NCBI RefSeq assembly: GCF_947507565.1
Contig: NC_089184.1
Location: 186,001-250,000 of the forward strand
From: Oscarella lobularis
Taxonomy: Eukaryota > Porifera > Homoscleromorpha > Homosclerophorida > Oscarellidae
Length of the DNA stretch: 64,000 nt
Direction of reading: 5' to 3'
Shown here: one piece after another, positions 13,389-24,892 of the stretch
How positions within the stretch are numbered: the stretch's first letter is position 1
Layout: each line of letters starts with the position of its first letter
The notes under the pieces: model-generated
Told to the model about the DNA's origin: nothing
The model's input: only the letters and a program-made list of their open reading frames with translations
Databases searched by the model: none
Position numbers and translations under genes: made by a program

Positions 13389-15770
13389 ATGGCTGGTATT
13401 TGTGACGAGTTTGACCGTCAAGTGAGGCCACTCATCGACGTCATAGACTCCCTGCGATCCGCAGGGCTAAGCGAAGACATTAGTCTGCCCAGCGTTGTTG
13501 TCATAGGAGATCAGAGTAGCGGGAAGAGTTCTGTTCTCGAAGCCATTTGCGGTATCCAGCTTCCTCGAGGAACGGGCATAGTGACGAGATGTGCTCTCGA
13601 ACTGCGAATGAAAAAGCTCAAGGCAGATCAGGATAACGAACAAGATGACGGAGCTGCTTGGAAGGCTCGGCTCACTTTCAAGAGAAGAGGCGAAAACGAC
13701 GTCGTAGAAAGAAGTCTTCATAGACCCGAGGAGGTTCACGTTGCCGTTGAAGAGGCTCAGAATGAAGCAGCAGGCAATGGAAGAAACATTTGCACAGATC
13801 AGACGCTGCTTCTTGAAGTCGAAGCAGTAGATGTACCGAATCTCACGCTGATTGACTTGCCTGGTATTGCGCGAATAGCCGGTGAAGGACAAGCTGAGAA
13901 CATCGAAGAACAGATCAAAACCCTCATCAATCACTACATTAAAAACGAAGATACGATTATTCTATGCGTCATTCCTTCCAACGTCGACATAGCAACGACG
14001 GAGGCACTCAAAATGGCAAAAGAAGTCGATCCTGACGGTCTCAGGACAGTTGGGGTTTTGACGAAGCCGGATCTCGTGGACAGGGGAACCGAACGTAGCA
14101 TAGTGGAAATTGCTCGTAATAAGTCAAGCTTCAAGTTGAAGCTAGGCTTTACCCTCGTCAAGTGTCGCTCTCAAATGAATATTGATGGTGACATGAGTCT
14201 CAAGGAAGCTTTGGAAGAGGAGAAGCGATTTTTTCGTTTTAACGAGGTTAGTTGGTTACGTTGGTTTGAATTATTAGGTGCATGCATATCCTTACGTTCT
14301 GATTGCTGACAGCACTTTTCTCTCCTTGCGTCGGAGGGAAAAGCTGGCATAGACAATTTGTCTCGAAAGTTGACTCGCCAATTGGTGACTCAAATTCAAA
14401 AACAACTTCCAAGGTTGAAAAAGTCCGTTGCCGATCTGCGCAGAGAAACAGACGAGGATTTGAGAGATCTTGGGAATCCTCCACCAGAAAATCAAGCACA
14501 GCATTTGATTAAAGTCAGTCTAAGAGAAAGGGAGAAATCAAGATAACAAGCTACATACTAATTTAGGCATTGGATGTTTATGGGTCTGACGTCAAAAACG
14601 CTGGAGCAGGATTTTACAACAGCAGTCTGTCAAAGGAAGACAAATTGTATGCAATTATTCATTTGCATTCAAGTGAGTTCATGGCAGCCACGGAGAAACT
14701 GCAACCTGGTGAGTGATCTAGAAACAAGCATTTCCGCAACATTAATTCTCTAAAGGTCCTGCTGAAGAAGCAGATGAATGTCTTCAAATAATTCAGCAGA
14801 GGCTTAGGGAAGGTCGCGGTCGAGAGTTACCAACGTAATATGTTATTAAAACTTGGACGGTACAGCGAATACGACTTTTCATTTTTAGATTCCCTTCCTT
14901 TGAAGTTTTTCGCCAGTTGTCTATTGAAGCAGTGCTGAAAATGCTACCAGCTGCAAAAGCGCTTGTAGGAGAAGTCTATGAGTGTGTGTATCAGGTGATC
15001 ATCTAAGCTTATATAAAAATACAGTCAAACATTTATTGGCGGGTTAGACATCGTTCAGATTGGCCGAGCAACATTTTGGCCAGTTTCCGCCGCTAAAAGA
15101 ACGAATTCAAACAAAAGTCGATTCTTATCTTTCTGAGCAACGAGATAAAGCTTTGGATGACATTGAAATTACGTTTGAAAAAGAGCAGTGGGTGTACACT
15201 CAAGATCCCAACTTTGTTGGGCTGCTTCGTCAAGCTCTTTTAGTCGCTGGCGCAGACCCAAGTCAGGCAAAGAACCTTCCAGAAGGTACTGTTACGCATA
15301 GGTAGATTTACTTTCTTTTTATGTAACAATTAATAGGTCAAGTAATGAGCACTAGTATGTTTGATACTGAATTGACGCGACTCGTCAGGGCTGAAAAGCC
15401 GACGGATATTTTTCGACATGACGAAGATGCCAAAGCTATTCTTATGAAGTTGGAGCAGTATTTCAAGGTAGCAGTACACAAATAGGATGTCTGATATCTA
15501 ACATTTCTTTGCAAGATTGTACGTGCAAGACTGAGCGATTCAATTCCTAAGACCGTTTATTATCGGCTTGTGACGTGCTTCAGCAAGAATTTGGGAAGTA
15601 GGCTGATTAGTGAAATAGTCATCAAGCCGCCGGAAGACGACGACGATTGGATTCCTCCTGAGAAGTTGGTTGTCGAATCGCCTGATATAGAAGATAGACG
15701 ACAGAGGCTTCAAGACAAAGTACAACGATTGAAGAAAGGCGAATGGATTCTGCAGAGGTATGGCCGTTAA
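13389..15770 (+). CDS. Mx-like dynamin-family GTPase
   Basis: Eight exons (13389-14246, 14313-14513, 14567-14708, 14756-14834, 14889-14994, 15048-15285, 15337-15467, 15516-15770) encode 669 residues, the usual size for Mx proteins. The GTPase domain has the P-loop GDQSSGKSS (residues 40-48), DLPGI (156-160) and TKPD (225-228). The N-terminal CDEFDRQVRPLIDVIDSLR and LPRGTGIVTR are characteristic of Mx rather than classical dynamin. There is no PH domain or Pro-rich tail. The helical stalk includes REGRGRELPTF, and a GTPase-effector-like region ends the protein. Family members self-assemble into rings and act in antiviral defence (Mx) or membrane remodelling. Whether this one is immune or housekeeping cannot be read from sequence. 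The start ATG directly opens the conserved region. Confidence 0.9.
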
Positions 15771-15800
15771 TGTTAAAACGTTGTTTTGACTTCATTTTTC

Positions 15801-15958
15801 ATGATGTATCGTATGTGAAAGGCATGTCAAATGTCGGTGTCAATCTGACGTAATGGAGAGCACGTGATCGACTGATTCGTTTCAATGATGTACTGTATCG
15901 TATGTCAATGTATGTCAAATTTCATGGTGTCATTGAGCTCGTGATCGACTTGATTCCC
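15801..15958. repeat. Imperfect direct duplication upstream of BTB gene
   Basis: Two units of about 75 bases (15801-15876 and 15885-15958) share ATGATGTA, CGTATGT, ATGTCAAAT and the end CGTGATCGACT(T)GATTC. The second copy abuts the BTB start codon at 15971, so it probably duplicates a promoter or 5' UTR segment. Confidence 0.6.
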
Positions 15959-15970
15959 GGATTATTCGTC

Positions 15971-16998
15971 ATGTCTTCGGACGGCATCGTGAAGCTGAAC
16001 GTCGGCGGAGTAAGCCGGCCGAGTTGTTTTGCGCTAATTCTACTTTGCACCACGACAGGTTGTGTACGTCACGACCGAATCGACGCTGCTCTCGCATCCG
16101 AACAGCTTCTTTTCTTCCCTCCTCTCGCAACGTCTTCCAACGACACAGGACGAAGGTGGAGCCTTGTTCATCGACAGTAAGTAAAGCAAGCGTTGCTATC
16201 TTTCTCAACGAATCGACGATCGAAGGAACTGGAGAATATTTCTTGCCAATTCTCCACTATCTCCGCACACGCCGTCTTTTCATTCCTCCCAACGTCGACG
16301 TCGAGGCGGTGCAAGAGGAAGCTCGCTATTTTCTACTGACTGACTTAGTAGACGAAATCGATAAGATATTGGAAACGAAAAGAGCTGAGAAAGGCGAGAA
16401 CAAGCCGTGCGGGAGAAGAAAAAATTTCAAAATTTAATTTCAGAACCCGAACCGTCGAACGTACTGCGACGAGACGGATTCTACGTCAATTTGGAGGAAT
16501 CAAAAGCGTTCATCTTCCGCAATCAAGACGATGGGGGCGACGGGCAAAAATTGAAACTTGTCGTCGTTCGAGCAAAACACGACATTTTGACTCAGGCAAA
16601 AGTAAAGAAACGTTCTCATAGTAGATACATCAATTAGGAAAATCCGTCGTTTTTTTTTTCAGTTTTCCTTTGCCCTTCGCGGCGCTTCGTTGCCGGATTT
16701 GTGGGACAACGACGCACCGTGTAAAGAAGCTCTTGCCCAATTTTTTGCCAATCATTTCAAACGCGGATATTACAACATCGAGGGCAATGTACGACGATGA
16801 TTCCTTACGTACTAATAAATATATCAGTGGTCATTTTTTTAGTCTGTTATATTGACTGTGGAGTCGACGGTCGGCGGCACGGCGAATATACCCGCGTTGC
16901 TATGCGACGACGGTAAGTCTTTGCTCGTCTGCACAAACGAGATTGGTGATCATCGTCTTTGCTCGTTTGTTGCTTATAAGTTTGTACCGTTTCAATGA
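15971..16998 (+). CDS. BTB/T1-domain (KCTD-like) protein
   Basis: Six exons (15971-16009, 16059-16176, 16226-16393, 16444-16601, 16663-16788, 16843-16998) give 254 residues. Residues about 5-105 form a potassium-channel-tetramerisation type BTB: IVKLNVGG, then TTESTLLSHPNSFFSSLL, FIDRTGEYFLPILHYLR and VQEEARYFLLTDLVDEI. There is no channel region, so this is a soluble KCTD-class protein. Such proteins commonly assemble as pentamers and can adapt substrates to cullin-3. The C-terminal half (FYVNLEESKAFIFRN through ALAQFFANHFKRGYY) is not one I can name. The intron at 16394-16443 seems to start with GC; no GT donor keeps frame. The upstream ATG at 15908 is in another frame. Confidence 0.78.
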
Positions 16999-17144
16999 AG
17001 GACGACCCCCGACCCTTTTGGCTTATATCAATCGAGTCCTTCCTTCTTGCTTCCGTGATGTACGTAAACGGAAGTGAAGCTGATTGGCTGAAGTAGGAGA
17101 GCTATTGTGTGAGCCAAATACCGAAGGATCATTTTCCGCTCGTC

Positions 17145-20100
17145 ATGGGCGTCCGTGAACGTGTCTTTGTCCTCGCGCTGCTTGTTTGCGCTACAGCGCA
17201 GCAGTTTCCGCCGAGCGAAATCCTTACCACGTTGACAGCGGTGTCAGACGACACGTGCGGCGATCCTGCCGAAGTCTACTACGATCCTCAATTAGGAAAG
17301 GAAGCCACCTGCAATGCTTTGATCCCAGAAGACGCTCATCCACCCAACGTCGTCGTCGACGGGCAAGACAACGACGAGTGGTGGCAATCGAAAGGAGGAC
17401 AAAACGAGAGCAGCATCGAGATCGATTTAGGCGACGTAACGAATGTCGGATGGGAAAGTACATACTTAGCATTTTATTTTGTCTTCTCTCCTAGTCGTAC
17501 GAATTATCGAGCGTTCGTCTAACAATGGGACACTCGTATCGTCCGCGTGGTATTGTCGTCGAGAAAATGCGTTCGGACGGCGGAAACGGTTACGAGGCTC
17601 TCGAGTACGTCGTCGAGTCGCCAGATGCCGATTGCGGCGAATTGTTCGGCGTGGAGAAGGCGGACGCCTACGGCGACGAGGCGACAACCGTTTTATGTCG
17701 CTCCTACGCGTCCGAGTTGCCCCACTTGGGCGGCGAGAATGTAAACACGCAACACTACAATACTTCTTTCTCACGGTCTTTTTCGCAGGTAAACGTTTCC
17801 TTGTTTGGATACGAAGGCAATCTACGACCCCAAGGCGATTCGGTCGCTTTTGTTGTAAGTGCACCTCTTAGGCGAATACAAAGCGAATGTGTTTTCTACA
17901 TAGGGTTTCGTCACCGCGCGTCGAATTCGAATTCGCTTCAAAGGCTTCATCGAAGAGGCCCTACCAGTAGTGGTGCGTACAGCGAGCCCGGGTAGGAGAC
18001 GCAACGAAGGACTTTCTCTCTACAGGCTCCTAACATTTCGGATTTCTTTACTTTGGCTCGCGTCGAAGTCGACGCGAGATGCGCGTGCAACGGCTACGCT
18101 TCGACGTGCACGGCGGCCAACGGCAGCGAGCCTTACCAATGCAACTGCGCGTCGGCGAACGTCGAGGGACGCCAGTGCGACGCGTGTCGCGTCAACTTCA
18201 CGCGTTCGCCCTACGAATCGGCTGTGGTCACCACCGGGAATTCGGCGTGCGCGAGTTGCGAGTGCGACGCACGCGGGTCGATCAATAGCACGTGCGACGG
18301 AACCGATTCGGGGCAGTGCTATTGCCTTTCTGGAGTCGCTGGACAACAATGCGACGAGTGCGTGCCCTTTCGATTCGAATTCCCCAACTGTACACGTACG
18401 ACTCGTTGTCCTCTTGGAGCGATCACGCCTTCTTAGCTGTTCCTTCTAGATTGCGACGATTCGAAGTATGGGTCGTGCTTTTCTAACCTCGAGGATCTAA
18501 TCAACGGTGTTGGGAAAAGCCTTAGTGTGACTGCTTTTACGGACGATTTTTTCAATCTCACTGCAAGTCACATGAGTGAGATCAATAGGATTGATGAAGC
18601 TGTTGACGCTAAAAAGGTATCGAATCTTTTTTAAAAAATGCATGGTTTGCCAAGAAATTGATTCACAGGTCGAAATTGATCGCTTGAACGCTTTGCCAAG
18701 AAGAGTTTCCGATTTGAATTCATCAGCTATTTCCGTTTGGGAGAGATCACTCATTCTGCTAAATAAGGCGAAGTTCATAAACGCGAGCGCCAAAGAACAG
18801 TATGACATGGCCTGTTCTCGTGAGCCAGCTGTCGAGGGTTTGAAAAATTTATCAGCTTCAGTTGTCACCAGTGTAACAAGTAGGCCGAGTTCTAATAAAA
18901 GTATTTCTCAACAGCTGTTTATTCCTTAGTGATATATCAAAGAATTGACCAAATCGCTTCATCTGTAAATGCCTCAATTGCCGAGGCATCTTCGTTGCAG
19001 CATTCAGCCGAAATGATCCTCTCACAATTACAAAACGTTGATTTCAGCAATGAACGCAATACTGTCAATGGCATTGAAGCGAATGTCTTGAATGCTCTCA
19101 ATATGTCTGAGATGGCATATCAACACGCTATTCAATTTTCTTCCGAGTTGGATGCGCTGAATGCATCTGTGACGCAAGTTTCTGCTCTCTCTGATAGCGT
19201 TTTGAGTGAGGTAGCCCATGGTAACAGCATATCTGCTTCTGTGAGTGAGCGGATTCGCGAGATAGAAAGGCGCCTCAACGAAACTGACGTAAGACGCAGC
19301 TGAATAACGATTTTTTGAATCGATTTCAAATTGTTCAGGATTTGGAAAGTGTGATAACGAACATCGTTATGGATGTCAATGCTAGTTTGCCTAATATTGA
19401 GCAAGAGTCTCAAAATATTCGTCAAGTCTTGGGCTCTGCTGAAAGCCAGTACGAGGTTTGTTACGGATAAAAAGAAAAATAATGTGAAGAGAGAGAGAGT
19501 GAGTCTTTACGTAGATGGCAAATGCAACTAGAGAAAACGTCCAAAAAACGTTGTCCAGCTTGGAAACGATATTAGGAGTCAACTTAATGCCTTCAGAGGC
19601 GATAGTAAATGAGTCACGCAGTCACGCTAGTGTGCTCATGTCCCAAAGTGCCATCATGAGCCAGTAGGATTATTATAATGTATTTTTGCTTCAGCTGAGT
19701 CTCCCATAGGACTTTTGAATGGAGTCGTCCTCGCGGAGCCGTAGCTGTTGCCGTGGCTGATAGCTACATGAGCGTATCGCCGACTATTGAAGATGCCATT
19801 CGCCGGGCAGAAGAGGCAAAAGCTTTGCAGGGCAACACTTCAGAACACGTAAGAAATAGACCTACAGATTGCTCATGGGAACCCCTCTATAAAGGTGGTT
19901 AATCTTGGTGGAAAAAAATTCAATGAAAACGCTCTAGAATCCAAAGGGGCCGCTGAGATGATATCTGAGTTGGCTGCAGATGTCACCGAAAGAGTTGAGA
20001 GTAGGCAGTGCATCCGTTCACGTTTATTCCCAGCAAAACGAATTAATTTTCAGATATCGTTGTTGAAATGAAGCCTAACGCTAGTTCAACCGTCCGTGGA

Positions 20101-23100
20101 GCGAAAATCTATATTGATTTAGCTGTAGAGAGAAATAAGAACGTTTCGGACGTTATTGCCGCGCTTCCAGGTTTACAGTACAGGCGTACTTTGGATACGT
20201 AACATTACCTGTTTCAGATCCCAGTGAAATAGAGAGCAGGGTGCAAGAGAAGCGAGATTGCGTTGCTTTGACCATAGAAACTTGCTCTAACCGAACTACG
20301 TATGCTGATTCCGTTCTTGTTACGAAAGAAGCCGCAGTGAAAAACGCCGAAAACGTCGCTGAGAACGCTTCAAAGATATTCGAAATTGCCGTGGAAACAC
20401 GTGAGGTTTCAGAGCTGTCAATTTATTTGTTTTATTTGTGTCTGTCTAAGATTACAATGCGTCGAGGCTTTTGAATCACACGCGAGATCAGCTTTCGTCT
20501 ATTATGAAAACCGTGGGAGAAAACAACGGGACGGCGAATGTAGTCAAGAGAAATATCAGTCGTCTGCGAGCTCGATTGGAAATACTTAAGACTACCGTCC
20601 TAACAGGCGTAAGACAAGCAAACGTACGCGCGTCTGGGTAGATTGGTCTCTTTAGTGTCAGAGAACGAAATTGGTTTTCGGTCCAACGAGCGCTGGAGCG
20701 TCGTATCAAATCAACAACGTGACCGACGACGGTTTTGAAGTGGGATCGCGTTTCACTTCAGCGTCTTTTTATTTTCAATCGAACGAGCCGAGCGGATTAC
20801 TGCTTTACATTGGAGAACATAGGGTACAACAGAAAGAATTGTCAATGCCGTTGCTATGACGCTTTCTCCGTTGCTAGGACGTGTCTCCTTCGTCTCCTCA
20901 TTTCTTTGCCGTGGAAATCGTCTCGGGATACGTGTTGCTCAGATTCAGTTCAGGCGGCCGAAGCGCTGCTCGCATTTGGCACCATCAACACGTGAATGCT
21001 GGCGAGTGGTATCACATCTATGCCAGTCGGTAAGCAATTTGAGCTCCTAGATCAGTGATTGTAGTCATCCGCTCTTTCTAGGCATTACCACTACGGAGGA
21101 CTGACGCTCTCTACTCCTAATGGAGCCGCTTCGACGTACTACGGGCGAGAGGAGGGTGGCAGTGGAATGCTGACGCTAGAGAAACCAGTAGCTGTTCTTG
21201 GTGGAATCTCTCCAGAAGTAAGAAGCGTAGATCACCTAAAGCGACGATTTGTGAACTTGAGTTTAGATGGTTGCAATCGAAGAAGGCGCCGTCAATCAAA
21301 CGAGCTTCATTGGCACTTTAGACGCAATCACATTGAACCGTCAGACAATTGATGCAGAGAACACCGAGTTCAACGCACTCAATTCGTCTAGGAATGAGTG
21401 TCCGGAAAGAAATGCGACGGGTCAGCCAGTTTTTAGCGCCTATTTCTTCGGAGACAGTTTTTTGGAGCTTAAGAGGCCACAAGTGATGAACGACTCCGTG
21501 TCGGCCGTCTCCTTTTTTTTCAGCACCGATCAAGCGTCCGCTCAACTTCTGTTTGTATCCGATGATTCGCAACGTACTTTTCTCGCTATTGGAGTCCGCA
21601 ATCATCATCCGTTACTTATCTTTGGTTGCGGTAGTGGCTCGGCTGGAATAGTCCAAGCCAGCCACGTGACGTTGGCAAACAGAAAGTGGCATTCTGTCAA
21701 TGTCAGTCTCACCTATTCGAACGGTTTTTGCCAGATGAACGCTGACATCGACGATGAATTCGCGTTGAGCGGGTATCAGTTTGTGACAAGCGTTGATTTC
21801 ACAGCATTAAATAGTCAGTTGTACGTCGGAGGTATTCCTGACACTGTGACAAGGTAACAAAGAAGCGCGCGCTCAAGGAGACTATAATATTATTTTACAG
21901 TTCTAATCCTGCTGTGCAATTTCTCTTCGTTGGAATTGAGGACTACCGTGGGTGTATCCGAAACGTCACGTTTGGTGACGGCGATAGTCGTCTTCGTTTT
22001 GACGAAGCCGTCGATTATCGCAACGTCGAATTTGACGCCGCTTGCCCAGATGACGTAAGCCGCCGCGAAGTGGAGTTAATGTCTGAATAAATTAGTCTGT
22101 GTACAGAGAGAGGACAGATTTTCGTTCAAGGGTCAAGGCTATGGTCAATTGGTTGATTCTACCGTGACTCTAAACCAATTGACCGTGCGACTTTTCTCTC
22201 AGACGGAGTCGGGAATTCTTTTCTTTGCTCGAGGCAACAACCCACAGGTCAGTGCTTATCCGCTTCGTTTGTTTTTCCTTTCACGTTCGCTTTTTTTTGA
22301 AAGGATTTCTTCTACGTTGCTATATTCAATGGAGACCTTATTGTGATGGTTCACACTTTGAATACGACGCACAAGATAGCGACGTGTGGCGCCTACGTTC
22401 ACGATGGCCAAAGTCACAGTGTTTCATTGAGCCTCAACGAAAACAGGTAGGTATTCAACCATTTTAGTAAATAGCATTGCTTTGTAACCGTTTTTTGGCC
22501 AGCTTATCAATTTGGCTAGACGGATATGAGCTGAATCAAGCAAATGTTTCCGTTGAACGCGGTTTTGATGCCGATGGGGGTCAAATATACGTTGGTGGTA
22601 TGCCAGACAGTGAATTGATGTCGGCGAGAAACACTATAAGAGACATGCCTGTCTCGGACGGATTTGTCGGCTGCATCCAAAGCCTCGCAATCAATGAAAA
22701 CAAGTAAGGGATGACTATTTGAACAATCAAAGCCTCTCCTAACACTTCTGCGGTTATAGCCCGGTAACAGAATTTATGGAAAGCGTCAATATTGATTTAC
22801 AGGGCTGTGGAGCACCAGCAACATCGTCGCCACCTGTACAGTCGCGACGCTGTCCTGGTCCAGAGCCTGGCACTTTACCTCCAACGCAGCCTGATATTAC
22901 AACTCCCCCTGCCCCCACTCTACCGCCCACCAATCCACCCTGTGTGTCCGAAAATGTAAGCAGCATTCTGGGTGGCGTTCGAGGCACGCTGTTTGAGAGA
23001 GACAGCTTTTTCGAATTCGACATTCCGGACAACGGCTTTCGTTCTGGAAGGTGAGCAATTGCCGGTAGATCGAATGCGCTCATGGTGTTATTTTCAGAAC

Positions 23101-24495
23101 GACTTTGACTTTGGAATTCCGAACCTTTTCAGCCGAAGGCGTTCTCTTCTACGTGAGCTCAGATTCGCAGAACGACTTCTTTGCTCTTGAGCTTCGCGAA
23201 GGAAAAGTTCGCTTTGCATTCGACTGCGGCAATCTTCCGCGTCAGTTGATAACGAATTCAATGTACAACGACGGCGAATGGCACAGAGTGAGAATCACCG
23301 GCCGGCGTCGAAGCAATTTTAATTAATAATCTTTTTTCTAGGTAACTGTTAGCCGGCTACGGTTGGACGCTACGTTGACGGTTGACGAATCGAGCTTCTC
23401 GTTGCCGTCTGCGACGGCGACTCTCATTGGATTGCAGGTCAATGGAAAAGTTTACATTGGCGGAACACCGGAATCATTGGTGCCGCGTCGTCTTTTGCTC
23501 GGTGGCGAACAGGTACGTTTTTATTGAGGCGGACAGCTAGGGAGAACCGTAAGGGAATTTTTCATTGTCTTAGAGTCGTCCGAGTGCCGTAGCCTGCTTT
23601 CGTACTCCAACATTCAACGGATTTTCAGCGCAATACGACATAACGTATGATAGCGAAGAAATGTAGTTGACGGAAATCACAGTTTTTCTCTAGCTCCCCT
23701 ATTCGAAGTAGCCGCGTTGGCCAGTGCCGTCAGTTCGTCACTCAGGGCGCTTTTTACGACGGCTCGGGATATCTGTCTTACTGTAAGGCTCGCCGTCTTC
23801 TCAGAGAAGGTCAATTGTATGGCGTTTTTGACTCTCTAAGATAATAGCTCGTCGCGAACGTCGGCGACGCCAGGAGTCTTCTGGAAACCGGGCGTCGAAT
23901 TCACCATACGGCTGCGCTTCCGCACGAACGCCGCAACGGGTCTTCTACTCTATATGAGCAACCCCGATAGAAGTGACTACATAATGCTTGGCATTTTTGA
24001 CGGCTTGGTATTTAAAAAATGCGCTCCTTCGCGACGACGACGATGTTGGTTTTCTCTTAGGTGATTTTCTCTTTTGACAACGGCGGAAATGAAGTTGTCG
24101 TCCAGTTGGACACCGCTCGACTTCCCGTTTACGTTTGCGACGGCAAGTGGCACGATTTGGAAATTCGAAAAGTCACGCGAAATGGAACGATTGTGCTGGA
24201 CGGGAATTTCAGGGCAGAAAATTCGGCACCAAGTGGCAATACTGGAGTGGACGTCTACGCTCCGATTCTCATTGGCGGCATACCCGATGGTATGTTTTCT
24301 CTATTAAAATTGAAGAGCACTTGTATTTTTCTATTAGATATTGTCAAGCGTGGACCTGTCGTTGATTCGTTTACGCCTTTCAGAGGCTGCATTGATTCTG
24401 TGGTTCTGGCAGCTGGGCGCACTGTGACACCTGTCTACGGTGATGAAAACGCCGTATTGGTAGGCGTTTCGCCTGAAGGCTGTCCGCTGCAATAA
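17145..24495 (+). CDS. Laminin A: short-armed alpha-type laminin chain
   Basis: Secreted basement-membrane chain with many short exons; the first are 17145-17435, 17495-17740, 17789-17854, 17904-17972 and 18026-18395. ATG 17145 opens a signal peptide (VFVLALLVCATAQQ). A laminin N-terminal domain follows (DTCGDPAEVYY, NDEWWQSKGG). Then come only two EGF-like LE modules (18083-18395), a heptad-like coiled coil over about 18450-20640, and five LG modules. LG1-3 lie at about 20660-22790, a Pro/Thr linker at 22800-22950 and LG4-5 at about 22960-24490. LG1-3, linker, LG4-5 is diagnostic of alpha chains. LG modules bind integrins and dystroglycan, and the coil pairs with beta and gamma chains. Two LE modules is far fewer than normal. 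The gene lacks domain IV and most of the short arm. The last exon ends at TAA 24493, and a copy of that end recurs at 35435. Confidence 0.85.
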
Positions 24496-24892
24496 GGGAG
24501 TTTCACGTACGTGACGTCTCAGTCTTGTTGGATGGTTTGGTTGTTTTGAAGTCAAACTCGATTTTAGTTAGTGTCATTGTTTCTAAGGTCTCTCTCTGTT
24601 GAATGTGAGCTTGCTTCTGTGTTTAATGCATGAAGAGGGTCAAAGGTAACGGGAGTGCATGTACGTAGGGCGGGTCCCGATTGAACCACCCAAGCGAGAG
24701 TCCCACCCTCCCTCCTCCCAGTAGAAGTCGTTACGGGCCTAGATTGGTTTTCGCGACGCGTACGTGTATACGTAAGAGGACGAAGCGTCCGTTTGTACAG
24801 GGCTTCTGTATCAAGAAATAGCATTAGGTTTCTCGGTTGGTAATTGGCTGAAAGGCGTGCTGACGTCAGTGCGTCACATTCTTGTGGTGGCG
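24496..24892. other. Intergenic region laminin A to laminin B
   Basis: 397 bases with no gene. It is homologous to 35498-35799, which lacks short blocks present here. It presumably contains the laminin B promoter. Confidence 0.7.

Noticed and set aside
17109-17144. Upstream GTG start for laminin A
   Set aside because: ATG 17145 begins a good signal peptide, and the upstream codons do not. The same reasoning sets the starts of laminins B, C and D.
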